Shown here piece after piece: positions 1 to 6,192 of a stretch of DNA of 11,034 nucleotides. Origin of the DNA: Sulfuriferula multivorans (GTDB lineage Bacteria; Pseudomonadota; Gammaproteobacteria; Burkholderiales; Thiobacillaceae); assembly GCA_010365175.1 (NCBI GenBank), contig JAAFGW010000076.1, positions 1 through 11,034 on the forward strand. The letters are read 5' to 3'. Within the stretch, counting starts at the first letter, position 1. Each line of letters begins with the position of its first letter. Both the position numbers and the translations under genes were made by a program. The notes under the pieces were generated by a model that worked only from the letters and a program-made list of their open reading frames with translations, was not told where the DNA came from and did no database searches.

Positions 1-680
1 TGAGCCTGGCGTTACTGGGCTATCTGTTCAAGTCCAGCGATCTGGGTAACAGCGTCAACGAGTCCTGGATCGATGCACGTGTCCGCGGCCATGGCGTTAA
101 CGGCGCTTTGTTGTTTTTGCTGATGGGCGGGGTATTTACCGCCATCGGCCTACCCCGCCAGATCATTGCATTCCTCGGCGGTTACGCCTTTAGCATCGCG
201 TTGGGCACACTGCTCGGAGCACTGGCTGCGCTGTTGGGCTGCATGTTGAGCTTCGGTTATGCGCGCCTGTTTGGCAAAGGCTTTCTTCGCGCAAAGCTGG
301 GTGAGCGTGCTGGGCGCTTCGATCACTTCATACACGAACATCCCTTTTCAATGACGGTATTGATTCGACTGCTGCCCGTGGGGAGCAATTTGCTGACCAA
401 TCTGGCCGCAGGCATTTCCAGTATTCGGCCTGCGGCTTTTTTTATTGGGACCTTTCTGGGCTATTTGCCGCAGACACTGGTTTTTGCCTTGGTGGGCAGC
501 GGTGTGCACATCGCTCCCATGCTTAAACTTTTGCTGGCCATCGGCCTTTTCCTGGTTTCAGGCGCATTCGGCGCTTATCTTTATCGCCGGTTCCGAGATG
601 GCCAGAGTCTCGATGACAAGATCGATGCCGCGTTGGACGAGACAGGAAGCCATCACCATGAATCTGCAAACAAAACCTGA
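1..680 (+). CDS. TVP38/TMEM64 (VTT-domain) family membrane protein, 5' end outside the window
   Basis: The reading frame is open from base 3, so the start lies left of the window; 225 residues are visible, close to the usual full length of about 200-240. The protein is very hydrophobic, with several membrane segments. The VTT (DedA/SNARE-associated) pattern is clear: an IGLPRQ re-entrant segment followed by FLGGYAF, then a soluble stretch with HPFSMTVLIRLLPVGSN, then NLAAG. In this fold a re-entrant loop with Pro and Arg, and the later R-x-x-P...N-x-x-AG motif, form the core. Family knowledge: DedA and related VTT proteins move lipid carriers or phospholipids across the inner membrane, and undecaprenyl phosphate recycling is shown for DedA members. 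The substrate here is unknown. The C-terminal tail is hydrophilic (SHHHESANKT). The stop lies 23 bases inside the next gene, suggesting translational coupling to the glycosyltransferase. Confidence 0.85.
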   Translation, partial: SLALLGYLFKSSDLGNSVNESWIDARVRGHGVNGALLFLLMGGVFTAIGLPRQIIAFLGGYAFSIALGTLLGALAALLGCMLSFGYARLFGKGFLRAKLGERAGRFDHFIHEHPFSMTVLIRLLPVGSNLLTNLAAGISSIRPAAFFIGTFLGYLPQTLVFALVGSGVHIAPMLKLLLAIGLFLVSGAFGAYLYRRFRDGQSLDDKIDAALDETGSHHHESANKT

Positions 681-2265
681 GCTTTCCGGGCGAGGGCTGT
701 TCCTCTTAAGCCTGCTGCTGCTGGCCGCCCTAACCGTCGTGGCGTTGCTGACGCGCACGCTGATCCCCATCGACGAGACGCGTTATGTGAGCGCCGCATG
801 GGAAATGTGGTTGCGGGGTGATTTTCTGGTGCCGTTCAAGAATGGCGAACCCTATAGCCACAAACCGCCCTTCATGTTCTGGATGTTTCATGCCGGCTGG
901 GCCTTGTTCGGCGTTAACGACTGGTGGCCGCGCCTGGTGTCGCCTTTGTTTTCTGCGGCTTCGTTGTTATTGACCTGCTTGCTGGCGCATCGCCTTTGGC
1001 CTCAGCGCACCGGATTGGGCGGAAGGGCTGCATTGATTCTGGTAAGTGCGATGTTGTGGATTCTTTTTTCCACTTCAATCATGTTCGATGTGATCTTGGC
1101 TTTCTGGGTGCTGGTCGGCATGCATGGCATTGTTGTGGCGGCCGATGGAAAACGACGCGGCTTTGTCATGCTGGGAATCGCGATTGGCTTTGGCGTGCTG
1201 ACCAAGGGGCCGGTCATCCTGCTCAATCTGCTGCCGATTACCGTGCTGGCGCTGTGGTGGCAGCCTGGTCTGCAATGGAAACACTGGTTTGGCGGAGTGG
1301 TGCTGGCGGTTCTGCTTGGTGCTGCAATTGCGTTGGCGTGGGCATTCCCGGCTGGGCAGTCGGGCGGCGAGGCCTACCGCAATGCGATATTCTGGGGACA
1401 AACCGCCGACCGCATGGTGGATTCCTTTGCCCACCGGCGTCCTTTCTGGTGGTATCTGCCCTTGCTGCCACTGGTGTTGTTTCCCTGGTTTGTCTGGCCT
1501 GGGTTCTGGAAGGCATTGGCGCACCACAGGCGGGGTGGACTAGACCGCGGCACACGCTTTTGCATTGCCTGGATGCTGCCCGTGTTCATCGCGTTTTCTT
1601 TTATCAGTGGCAAGCAGCCACACTACCTGGTGCCAATGTTTCCCGCTTTTGCGTTGTTGGCGGCACGCGTGCTGGCCGATTTGAGTCCTTCCCGCATGAG
1701 CCTGCCAGCCTTGTTTGCAGCTGGGCTGGGAGCCATATTGATGGTTGCGGGTAGCGGGCAGATTTCTGCGCTCCAAGATCAGGTTGTCGAGCTGCCACCG
1801 GTTTGGCCGGGCATCTTGCTCATGCTCATGGCGCTGATGGTGTGGATTGCGGTACGACGAGGTGTTCAGCCTGTTCTGATGCTTGGGCTGCTGGGTGCTA
1901 CGACCATGAGTTTGGTGCAGCTGGCAGCATCGCCATCGATTGACCCTTTGTATGACATCAAACCTATGGCGCTGGCGATAAAGCAGGTTCAGACGGAAGG
2001 GCGGACAGTGGCTAATGCAGCCAGGTATCATGCCCAGTATCAATTTCTGGGCAGGCTTGAGACGCCATTGGTTGAATTGAGAGGGACTGATTTGAAACCC
2101 TGGTTAGCGGCCCATCCCAATGACTTTGTGGTGGTATATCTGAAGGATACGCAAAAACTGGACGCAATCACCGCGCGTTATAAACAGGCTTACCGTGGAG
2201 GCGCTGCAGTATTGGTCGACACGCGAACGGCGGCCAGTTTGTTGGCCGCCGCCGTTGTTGAATAG
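658..2265 (+). CDS. ArnT/PMT-type membrane glycosyltransferase (GT83-like)
   Basis: A 535-residue polytopic inner-membrane protein. The ATG at 658 is chosen because an AGGAAG ribosome site sits 8 bases before it and the protein then begins with a short polar N-terminus and a membrane helix; the frame is open further upstream but that part only shadows the preceding gene. Diagnostic features are the first periplasmic loop IPIDETRYVSAAWEMW (the acidic DE-x-RY catalytic motif of the ArnT/PMT GT-C fold), then PFKNGEPYSHKPPFMFWMF, matching the NGxPYxxKPP signature of ArnT. About ten hydrophobic segments follow, and a soluble C-terminal region starts near residue 435. ArnT enzymes transfer a sugar from undecaprenyl phosphate to lipid A or other acceptors on the periplasmic side. 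The donor and acceptor here cannot be read from sequence, and no aminoarabinose (arn) genes are in view. The gene overlaps the VTT-domain gene before it. Confidence 0.85.
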   Translation: MNLQTKPELSGRGLFLLSLLLLAALTVVALLTRTLIPIDETRYVSAAWEMWLRGDFLVPFKNGEPYSHKPPFMFWMFHAGWALFGVNDWWPRLVSPLFSAASLLLTCLLAHRLWPQRTGLGGRAALILVSAMLWILFSTSIMFDVILAFWVLVGMHGIVVAADGKRRGFVMLGIAIGFGVLTKGPVILLNLLPITVLALWWQPGLQWKHWFGGVVLAVLLGAAIALAWAFPAGQSGGEAYRNAIFWGQTADRMVDSFAHRRPFWWYLPLLPLVLFPWFVWPGFWKALAHHRRGGLDRGTRFCIAWMLPVFIAFSFISGKQPHYLVPMFPAFALLAARVLADLSPSRMSLPALFAAGLGAILMVAGSGQISALQDQVVELPPVWPGILLMLMALMVWIAVRRGVQPVLMLGLLGATTMSLVQLAASPSIDPLYDIKPMALAIKQVQTEGRTVANAARYHAQYQFLGRLETPLVELRGTDLKPWLAAHPNDFVVVYLKDTQKLDAITARYKQAYRGGAAVLVDTRTAASLLAAAVVE

Positions 2266-2271
2266 CAATGC

Positions 2272-2517
2272 TTAAGCTTCAGCTTCTCGCTGAGGCATCA
2301 CCACTTCGCGGGACGGCGAGATGGTGGAAATAGCGTGCTTGAATATCATCTGAGCGGCCTGATCCTGGCCCTTCAGCAGCACCACAAATTGATCGAATGA
2401 CTCGATTCGTCCCATGAGCTTGATGCCATTCACTAGAAACACTGACACCGGAATGCGATCTTTACGCAGGGTGTTAAGGAAAACGTCTTGCAGGTGGTTA
2501 TATTCTTTGCCGGCCAT
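2272..2517 (-). CDS. hfq: Hfq-family RNA chaperone, divergent (probable second Hfq)
   Basis: An 81-residue Sm-fold protein. The ATG at 2517 is supported by an AGGGAG ribosome site (2524-2529) 6 bases upstream and by the family N-terminus LQDVFLNTLRKDRIPV. Sm1 is VSVFLVNGIKLMGRIESF with DQFVVLL; Sm2 is the IFKHAIST segment. Proximal-face uridine-site residues are kept: Q10, Q43, F44, K60, H61 (E. coli Q8, Q41, F42, K56, H57). Differences from canonical Hfq: two extra residues in the loop after LLK (GQDQAAQ); F59 for Tyr55; F27 for Tyr25 and M35 for Gln33 on the distal, A-rich-RNA face; V12 for Pro10; K19 for the rim Arg17. It lies 59 bases after ppiC rather than beside hflX/miaA/der, where the main proteobacterial hfq is usually found, so it may be a paralogue. 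The Hfq family call is firm; the paralogue status is inference. Confidence 0.93.
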   Translation of the reverse strand: MAGKEYNHLQDVFLNTLRKDRIPVSVFLVNGIKLMGRIESFDQFVVLLKGQDQAAQMIFKHAISTISPSREVVMPQREAEA

Positions 2518-2540
2518 GTTTGGCTCCCTGTCTGATGAAA

Positions 2541-2557
2541 GCGGGGCGGAGCCCCGC
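2541..2557 (-). terminator. GC-rich hairpin between ppiC and hfq
   Basis: A perfect 7-bp stem (GCGGGGC / GCCCCGC) with a 3-base loop lies in the 59-base gap between the ppiC stop codon and the hfq start, 11 bases before the hfq ribosome site. In the direction of transcription it is followed only by TTTCATC, a poor U-tract, so it may be a weak or partial terminator, an mRNA-end stabiliser for ppiC, or a processing site that sets hfq apart from the upstream operon. In the opposite direction it is followed, after a gap, by CTATTTTT, so a role for the plus strand (end of the glycosyltransferase transcript) is less likely but possible. Confidence 0.35.
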
Positions 2558-2576
2558 ATAACCTATTTTTAGTGGA

Positions 2577-3380
2577 TTACTCAACTTTTGCACTGGCACG
2601 CACTGATGTGATGGCATCACGCACCCGCAATTGCTGGGTTTGTTTGATGATTTCTTCCCGCACAGCCTCAAGTGGAGGGATTTGCGGTTTGCGCGTGTCG
2701 TCGAGACGGATGATGTGATATCCAAATTGTGATTTCACCGGCGTTTTGGTGGTCTCGCCTTTCTTCAGGCCAGCCAGGGCATCAGAGAATTCCTTCACAT
2801 AGGCACCCCGGTTTGACCAGTCCAACTCACCGCCATTTTTTGCGGAGCCCGGATCCTGGGAATATTTTTTTGCCAGGTCCTCGAACTTGGCTTTCTTGCC
2901 CAAATCAGCGATCAGTTTTTTGGCCTCGGATTCGGTCTTCACCAGAATGTGGCGTGCGCGATATTCCGGCTCTACGGCTTCGGACTTTGCCTTGTCGTAA
3001 GCAGACTGAATTTCAGCATCGGTTACCGGGTGGGCTTTGACGTAGTCTTCCAGATAGGCCTTGGCGAGTTGATCTTTACGGCGAATGTCGAGTGCAGCGG
3101 CCATTCTGGGTTCCTTGTCGAGCCCTTTGTCCAATGCAGCGCGCGACAGCAGTTCCAGGTTGATCAGTGACTCGCGCACGCGGGCGTCGAGTTGCGGGGA
3201 ATCCGGTTGGCCCTGTGCCATTTCACGCTTGATCAATTCCCCATAAACGGCGGGAATTTCCTTGCCGTTGACCACCGCGAGCGGCTTGGTCGCGTCGGCG
3301 GTAGCAGGGGTGGGAGCCTGGGCTTGAGCCAGTGGGGACAAGGCCAACATGATCAAAGCGGGGAGAGTTGCGGCGCGCAT
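2577..3380 (-). CDS. Exported PpiC-type peptidyl-prolyl cis-trans isomerase
   Basis: A 267-residue parvulin-type foldase, predicted periplasmic. I choose the ATG at 3380: an AAAGGA ribosome site (3387-3392) stands 6 bases before it, and the protein then opens with a signal peptide (MRAATLPALIMLALSPLAQA, cleavage after A20 or A22). The in-frame TTG at 3395 would lie just 5' of that ribosome site and is unlikely. An N-terminal SurA/PrsA-like helical chaperone part (about 30-135) includes VVNGKEIP and the YLEDYVKAHPVTDAEIQSAYD segment. The PpiC domain (about 144-227) has RARHILVKT, FEDLAKKYSQDPGSAKNGGELDW and QFGYHIIRLDD, all hallmarks of active parvulins. A charged C-terminal helix follows. The product likely assists folding of exported proteins. 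The start is 11 bases after the bolA stop, in the yciB-yciI-bolA-ppiC operon. Confidence 0.92.
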   Translation of the reverse strand: MRAATLPALIMLALSPLAQAQAPTPATADATKPLAVVNGKEIPAVYGELIKREMAQGQPDSPQLDARVRESLINLELLSRAALDKGLDKEPRMAAALDIRRKDQLAKAYLEDYVKAHPVTDAEIQSAYDKAKSEAVEPEYRARHILVKTESEAKKLIADLGKKAKFEDLAKKYSQDPGSAKNGGELDWSNRGAYVKEFSDALAGLKKGETTKTPVKSQFGYHIIRLDDTRKPQIPPLEAVREEIIKQTQQLRVRDAITSVRASAKVE

Positions 3381-3391
3381 ACGGGTTCCTT

Positions 3392-3655
3392 TCAAAGTTC
3401 TTCTGGGGATAAAGCGGTGATCGACAAAGCGTGAATTTCACGCTGCATTAACTCACCCATGGCTTCGTAAACCAATCGGTGGCGGGCGAGGGTGGAAAGC
3501 GTGCTGAATTTTGGGGACACCAATGTGAGGCGAAAGTGACCGCCGCCCGAAGCCGCACCGGCATGACCTTTGTGCTGCGCACTTTCGTCTTCCAGCGTAA
3601 TGGATTCGGGGTCGAGCGCGGTGAGGCGCTCGCGGATCAGGTCGGCAGTGCTCAT
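3392..3655 (-). CDS. bolA: BolA family protein
   Basis: An 87-residue BolA-fold protein of typical length. The core HFRLTLVSPKF...ARHRLVYEAM...HALSITALSPEE matches BolA, including the invariant His of the RHR helix-turn motif used for Fe-S binding. The loop HKGHAGAASGGGHF supplies further histidines of the kind that ligate a [2Fe-2S] cluster shared with a monothiol glutaredoxin. BolA proteins act in the cytoplasm in iron-sulfur trafficking and, in E. coli, also affect morphology and biofilm genes. The ATG overlaps the yciI stop as ATGA, and there is no ribosome site at good distance, so translation is probably coupled to yciI. It could be named bolA or a BolA-like paralogue (ibaG type); the RHR and HAL motifs favour the BolA side. 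Confidence 0.9.
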   Translation of the reverse strand: MSTADLIRERLTALDPESITLEDESAQHKGHAGAASGGGHFRLTLVSPKFSTLSTLARHRLVYEAMGELMQREIHALSITALSPEEL

Positions 3656-3954
3656 GTAGGGAATACTTTCTTGAAAGGTTTGACGCTGACACTGGCATAC
3701 ACGCCTGCGGCCACGTAGGGATCGGTGTCGGCCCAGGCTTGTGCGGCGGAAAGGGAATCGAATTCGGCGACGATCAGGCTACCGGAAAAACCGGCGGGAC
3801 CGGGGTCGTTGCTGTCAATGGCGGGGAAGGGGCCCGCCAGCAGCAAACGCCCCGCCTGTTGCAAGGTGTGCAATCTGTCCAGGTGTGCAGGACGGACGGG
3901 CAGGCGCTTGTCGAGACTGTCGGACACATCATGGCCGACGATGGCATAAAGCAT
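3652..3954 (-). CDS. yciI: YciI family protein
   Basis: A 100-residue protein of the YCII-related dimeric alpha/beta-barrel (ferredoxin-like) family. It carries the full family signature: MLYAIVGHDVSDSLDKRL, VRPAHLDRL, GRLLLAGPFPAIDSNDPGPAGFSGS and AWADTDPYVAAGVY...VKPFKKVFP. The conserved His and Asp of the RPAHLDRL segment and the DPY motif suggest a small-molecule binding or catalytic pocket, but the biochemical role of YciI itself is not settled. The start is fixed by an AGGAAG site (3965-3970) 10 bases upstream. The ATG overlaps the yciB stop by one base (TAATG) and its own stop overlaps the bolA start (ATGA), so all three are very likely made from one mRNA. Confidence 0.92.
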   Translation of the reverse strand: MLYAIVGHDVSDSLDKRLPVRPAHLDRLHTLQQAGRLLLAGPFPAIDSNDPGPAGFSGSLIVAEFDSLSAAQAWADTDPYVAAGVYASVSVKPFKKVFPT

Positions 3955-4586
3955 TATTGTTTTTCTTCCTGGTTCAGATCTGCTTGATCCATATATTTGG
4001 TGAGCATCATGCTTTGGCCGATCACAAACACCAACATCAGCCCCAAACTGCCAAACAATTTGAAGTTGACCCAGGCGTCAGTCGAGAAGTTGAAGGCAAC
4101 AATCAAATTTGCAACCCCCATGAAAGCAAAAAAACCACCCCAGCTCGCATTCAACCGACTCCATGCTGGGTCAGGAAGTTCCATTTGAGCCGTCATCAGG
4201 TTTTTGATGATGTTACGTCCGAACGCGGCTGCTCCAAAAATGATGCCGGAAAATATCCAGTAGAGGACGGTGGGTTTCCACTTGATGAAGCTTTCATCGT
4301 GCAGCCAGAGCGTGGCACCACCAAACACTACAATAATTCCCAGACTGACCCACATCATGGTCTCAACCTTGTGGCCGCGCAGTTTGACCCAGCCGATTTG
4401 CACAATGCTGGCGACGATGGCTATCAGCGTTGCGAAATAAATGCCGGGTTTTTCAATCCCGCCGACCGGTTGCGGCAAACCCAGGCTTGCCATGAAAGTG
4501 CGGGTGGCTTCAGCATTGGCATCGCCCAACTTATAGGCGATGAAAAAGATGATGATGGGGAACAGATCGAACAGGAGTTTTTTCAT
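3954..4586 (-). CDS. yciB: YciB/IspZ inner-membrane protein (septation protein A)
   Basis: A 210-residue polytopic membrane protein, somewhat longer than E. coli YciB (about 180). The N-terminus MKKLLFDLFPIIIFFIAYKL is the family hallmark and fixes the start. Later family segments include GIYFATLIAIVASIVQIGWV, the W-x-S-LGIIVVFGGATLWLHDESFIKWKPTVLYW block, GRNIIKNLM, and the WSRLNASWGGFFAFMGVANLIVAF and WVNFKLFGSLGLMLVFVIGQ segments; about five membrane helices. YciB is linked to cell envelope synthesis and cell length control through contacts with elongation and division proteins. It is the first gene of the minus-strand operon yciB-yciI-bolA-ppiC, divergent from the PHP gene. No clear Shine-Dalgarno site precedes the ATG (the leader reads CCCCTACATA). 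Confidence 0.93.
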   Translation of the reverse strand: MKKLLFDLFPIIIFFIAYKLGDANAEATRTFMASLGLPQPVGGIEKPGIYFATLIAIVASIVQIGWVKLRGHKVETMMWVSLGIIVVFGGATLWLHDESFIKWKPTVLYWIFSGIIFGAAAFGRNIIKNLMTAQMELPDPAWSRLNASWGGFFAFMGVANLIVAFNFSTDAWVNFKLFGSLGLMLVFVIGQSMMLTKYMDQADLNQEEKQ

Positions 4587-4693
4587 TATGTAGGGGCAGA
4601 ACGGTTACGTTAATTCGAGTGGTCATGTATTTTGCTATGATTCCCCCTCCTGACCAAGTGCTTTGGCCCTTGGTTCCCTGATCCTGACCATCG
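4587..4693. promoter_or_regulatory. Shared divergent control region, yciB / PHP gene
   Basis: This 107-base gap between two divergent operons must hold both promoters or lie very near them. The plus-strand promoter candidate is listed separately. For yciB I see no convincing -35/-10 pair; a TTGGTC with CAAAAT 17 bases later on the minus strand is a weak possibility. No clear operator repeat or riboswitch-like structure is visible. Confidence 0.5.
4633..4641 (+). promoter_or_regulatory. Extended -10 promoter element for the PHP-yciO-M50-trpS operon
   Basis: TGCTATGAT combines an extended -10 TGn with TATGAT, one mismatch from the sigma-70 consensus. The matching -35 is poor (TTCGAG, 16-base spacer), as is usual for extended -10 promoters. 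Transcription would begin near 4648, giving a leader of about 46 bases before the ATG at 4694. This is a sequence prediction only. Confidence 0.45.
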
Positions 4694-5557
4694 ATGCTCA
4701 ATATCGATCTGCATTGCCATTCCAGTGTTTCTGACGGGGTTTTGTCTCCGGCCGAGGTGGTCGCGCGTGCGGCTGCCAACGGCGTGCATGTGCTCGCCCT
4801 GACCGACCACGACGATGTGGCCGGGTTGGCAGAGGCGCAAATTGCAGCTGATGTTGCGGGGATTATGCTGATTCCCGGGGTAGAGATTTCGGTCACTTGG
4901 GGTGGCCAGACGGTCCACATTGTCGGCCTGCGTATCGACCCCTTGCACCCCGAACTGGCTGCCGGTTTGTACAGTATCCGACTGGGTCGGATGGAGCGGG
5001 CTCGGCGTATGGCGGCTGACCTGGCGCGACACGGCATTGCCGGCGCATATGAAGGCGCAGACAGTTATTCGGCCAACAAGCAGATGGTGGGGCGTACCCA
5101 TTTTGCGCGCTGGCTGGTGGCGCAGGGTCATGCACCGGATATGCGCACCACGTTCAAACGCTTTCTGACACCAGGCCATCCTGGCTATGTCGACCACGAA
5201 TGGACTTCACTGGAAAACGCAGTGACCTGGATTCGCGCCAGCGGCGGCATGGCGGTGATCGCGCATCCCGGGCGCTATCCCTTGAAGGCGCATCAGCTCG
5301 TTGTGTTGCTGAATGACTTTCGTGCGCTGGGCGGCGAGGGCATCGAGGTCATCACCGGCAGTCATCATCCTTCCGAATATGGCAAGTTTGCCGACTTGGC
5401 GCGCGCTTTTAGCCTCAAGGCCTCACGCGGTGCGGATTTTCACGCACCGGGCGAAGGGGTCGATATCGGCTGTCTCCCTGCGTTGCCTCATTATTGCCAA
5501 CCGGTCTGGCAAAGCTGGTCCGAACTAGAACACCATCCTTCCTTTTCCACCGCTTGA
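4694..5557 (+). CDS. rnm: PHP-domain phosphoesterase, RNase AM / YciV (TrpH) family
   Basis: A 287-residue protein of the length and motif order of E. coli RNase AM (YciV/TrpH). PHP metal-binding motifs are complete: D5-L-H7-C-H9 with D14, T-D38-H39-D-D41, P-G-V-E64-I-S, H75 in the VHIVG segment, H191 in the HPGRY segment, and D248-F-H250. These hold the trinuclear metal site. Family members hydrolyse 3',5'-nucleoside bisphosphates (such as pAp) and act as 5'-3' exonucleases that trim rRNA 5' ends and short RNA fragments; both are cytoplasmic roles. The ATG at 4694 is the first possible start, because an in-frame TGA lies at 4685-4687. No good ribosome site is seen. It is the first gene of a tight plus-strand cluster, 6 bases before yciO, as in E. 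coli where yciV and yciO are neighbours. Confidence 0.92.
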   Translation: MLNIDLHCHSSVSDGVLSPAEVVARAAANGVHVLALTDHDDVAGLAEAQIAADVAGIMLIPGVEISVTWGGQTVHIVGLRIDPLHPELAAGLYSIRLGRMERARRMAADLARHGIAGAYEGADSYSANKQMVGRTHFARWLVAQGHAPDMRTTFKRFLTPGHPGYVDHEWTSLENAVTWIRASGGMAVIAHPGRYPLKAHQLVVLLNDFRALGGEGIEVITGSHHPSEYGKFADLARAFSLKASRGADFHAPGEGVDIGCLPALPHYCQPVWQSWSELEHHPSFSTA

Positions 5558-5563
5558 GTATTT

Positions 5564-6187
5564 ATGGCGCAATTTTTTAATATTAATGCCGACAACCCAC
5601 AGCTTCGGCTGATCCAACAGGCGGTCGACATCATCAAGCGTGGCGGCGTGATCGTGTATCCGACGGACTCTTGTTATGCGCTGGGCTGTAAAGTTGGCGA
5701 CAAGGAGGCCGCGACAAAGCTGCTGGCAGTGCGTGGACTCGACAGTGAGCATGACCTGACACTGATTTGCCGTGATCTGTCCGAACTGGGACGCTACGCA
5801 CAAGTCGATAACAATCAGTTCCGTTTGTTGAAGGCGCACACCCCCGGCCCTTACACCTTTATTTTGAGGGGTACGCGTGAAGTGCCGAAGCGGCTGCTGC
5901 ATAAAAAGAACGACACCATCGGCTTGCGGGTACCTGGACATTCCATTGTGCAGGCGCTGTTGGAAGAGTTGGGTGAGCCCATTCTGTCTTCCACCCTGTT
6001 ACTGGAAGGTGAAGACGTGCCGCTGACCGAGCCGTGGGAAATCCGCGAGCGCCTGGAGCATCTGGTTGAACTGGTGATAGACGGTGGGGCGTGTGGCCTC
6101 ACCCCCACCACGGTAATCGATCTCACCACCGACATCCCCTTGATACAGCGCTATGGAAAAGGCGATGTATCGGCTTTTGAGGTCTGA
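5564..6187 (+). CDS. yciO: YciO, Sua5/YciO/YrdC-family protein
   Basis: A 207-residue protein, nearly identical in length to E. coli YciO. The N-terminus MAQFFNINADNPQLRLIQQA, then GGVIVYPTDSCYALGC, TLICRDLSELGRYAQVDN, TPGPYTFILRGTREVPKRLL, TIGLRVPGH and TTVIDLT are YciO-type, not TsaC/Sua5-type, sequences. The fold binds L-threonylcarbamoyl-AMP; TsaC and Sua5 make this intermediate for tRNA t6A37. In E. coli, YciO does not normally substitute for TsaC, so this gene should not be read as the essential t6A synthase without further evidence. It starts 6 bases after the PHP gene stop and ends 5 bases before the peptidase gene, so co-transcription is almost certain. The pairing with an RNA-processing PHP enzyme hints at an RNA-related role, but this is inference. 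Confidence 0.93.
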   Translation: MAQFFNINADNPQLRLIQQAVDIIKRGGVIVYPTDSCYALGCKVGDKEAATKLLAVRGLDSEHDLTLICRDLSELGRYAQVDNNQFRLLKAHTPGPYTFILRGTREVPKRLLHKKNDTIGLRVPGHSIVQALLEELGEPILSSTLLLEGEDVPLTEPWEIRERLEHLVELVIDGGACGLTPTTVIDLTTDIPLIQRYGKGDVSAFEV

Positions 6188-6192
6188 ACCTG

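Noticed and set aside
445..657. N-terminal extension of the glycosyltransferase back to an ATG at 445
   Set aside because: It would overlap the VTT gene by over 200 bases; the ATG at 658 has a good AGGAAG site and family-like N-terminus.
924..1754. Long plus-strand open frame of 276 codons inside the glycosyltransferase gene
   Set aside because: It is an out-of-frame shadow: it has no family motifs and odd composition (rich in Trp, Cys, Gly), whereas the other frame gives a clean GT83 protein.
2229..2250. An 8-bp perfect inverted repeat (GGCGGCCA / TGGCCGCC, 6-base loop) near the end of the glycosyltransferase gene, possibly a terminator
   Set aside because: It lies inside the coding sequence, has no T-tract in either direction, and can be explained by the alanine/valine-rich coding stretch. 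A weak role in ending the convergent transcripts cannot be excluded.
3741..4613. Plus-strand open frame of 290 codons opposite yciI and yciB
   Set aside because: It is antisense to two well-recognised genes, rich in His, Gln, Arg and Asn, and has no recognisable domain.
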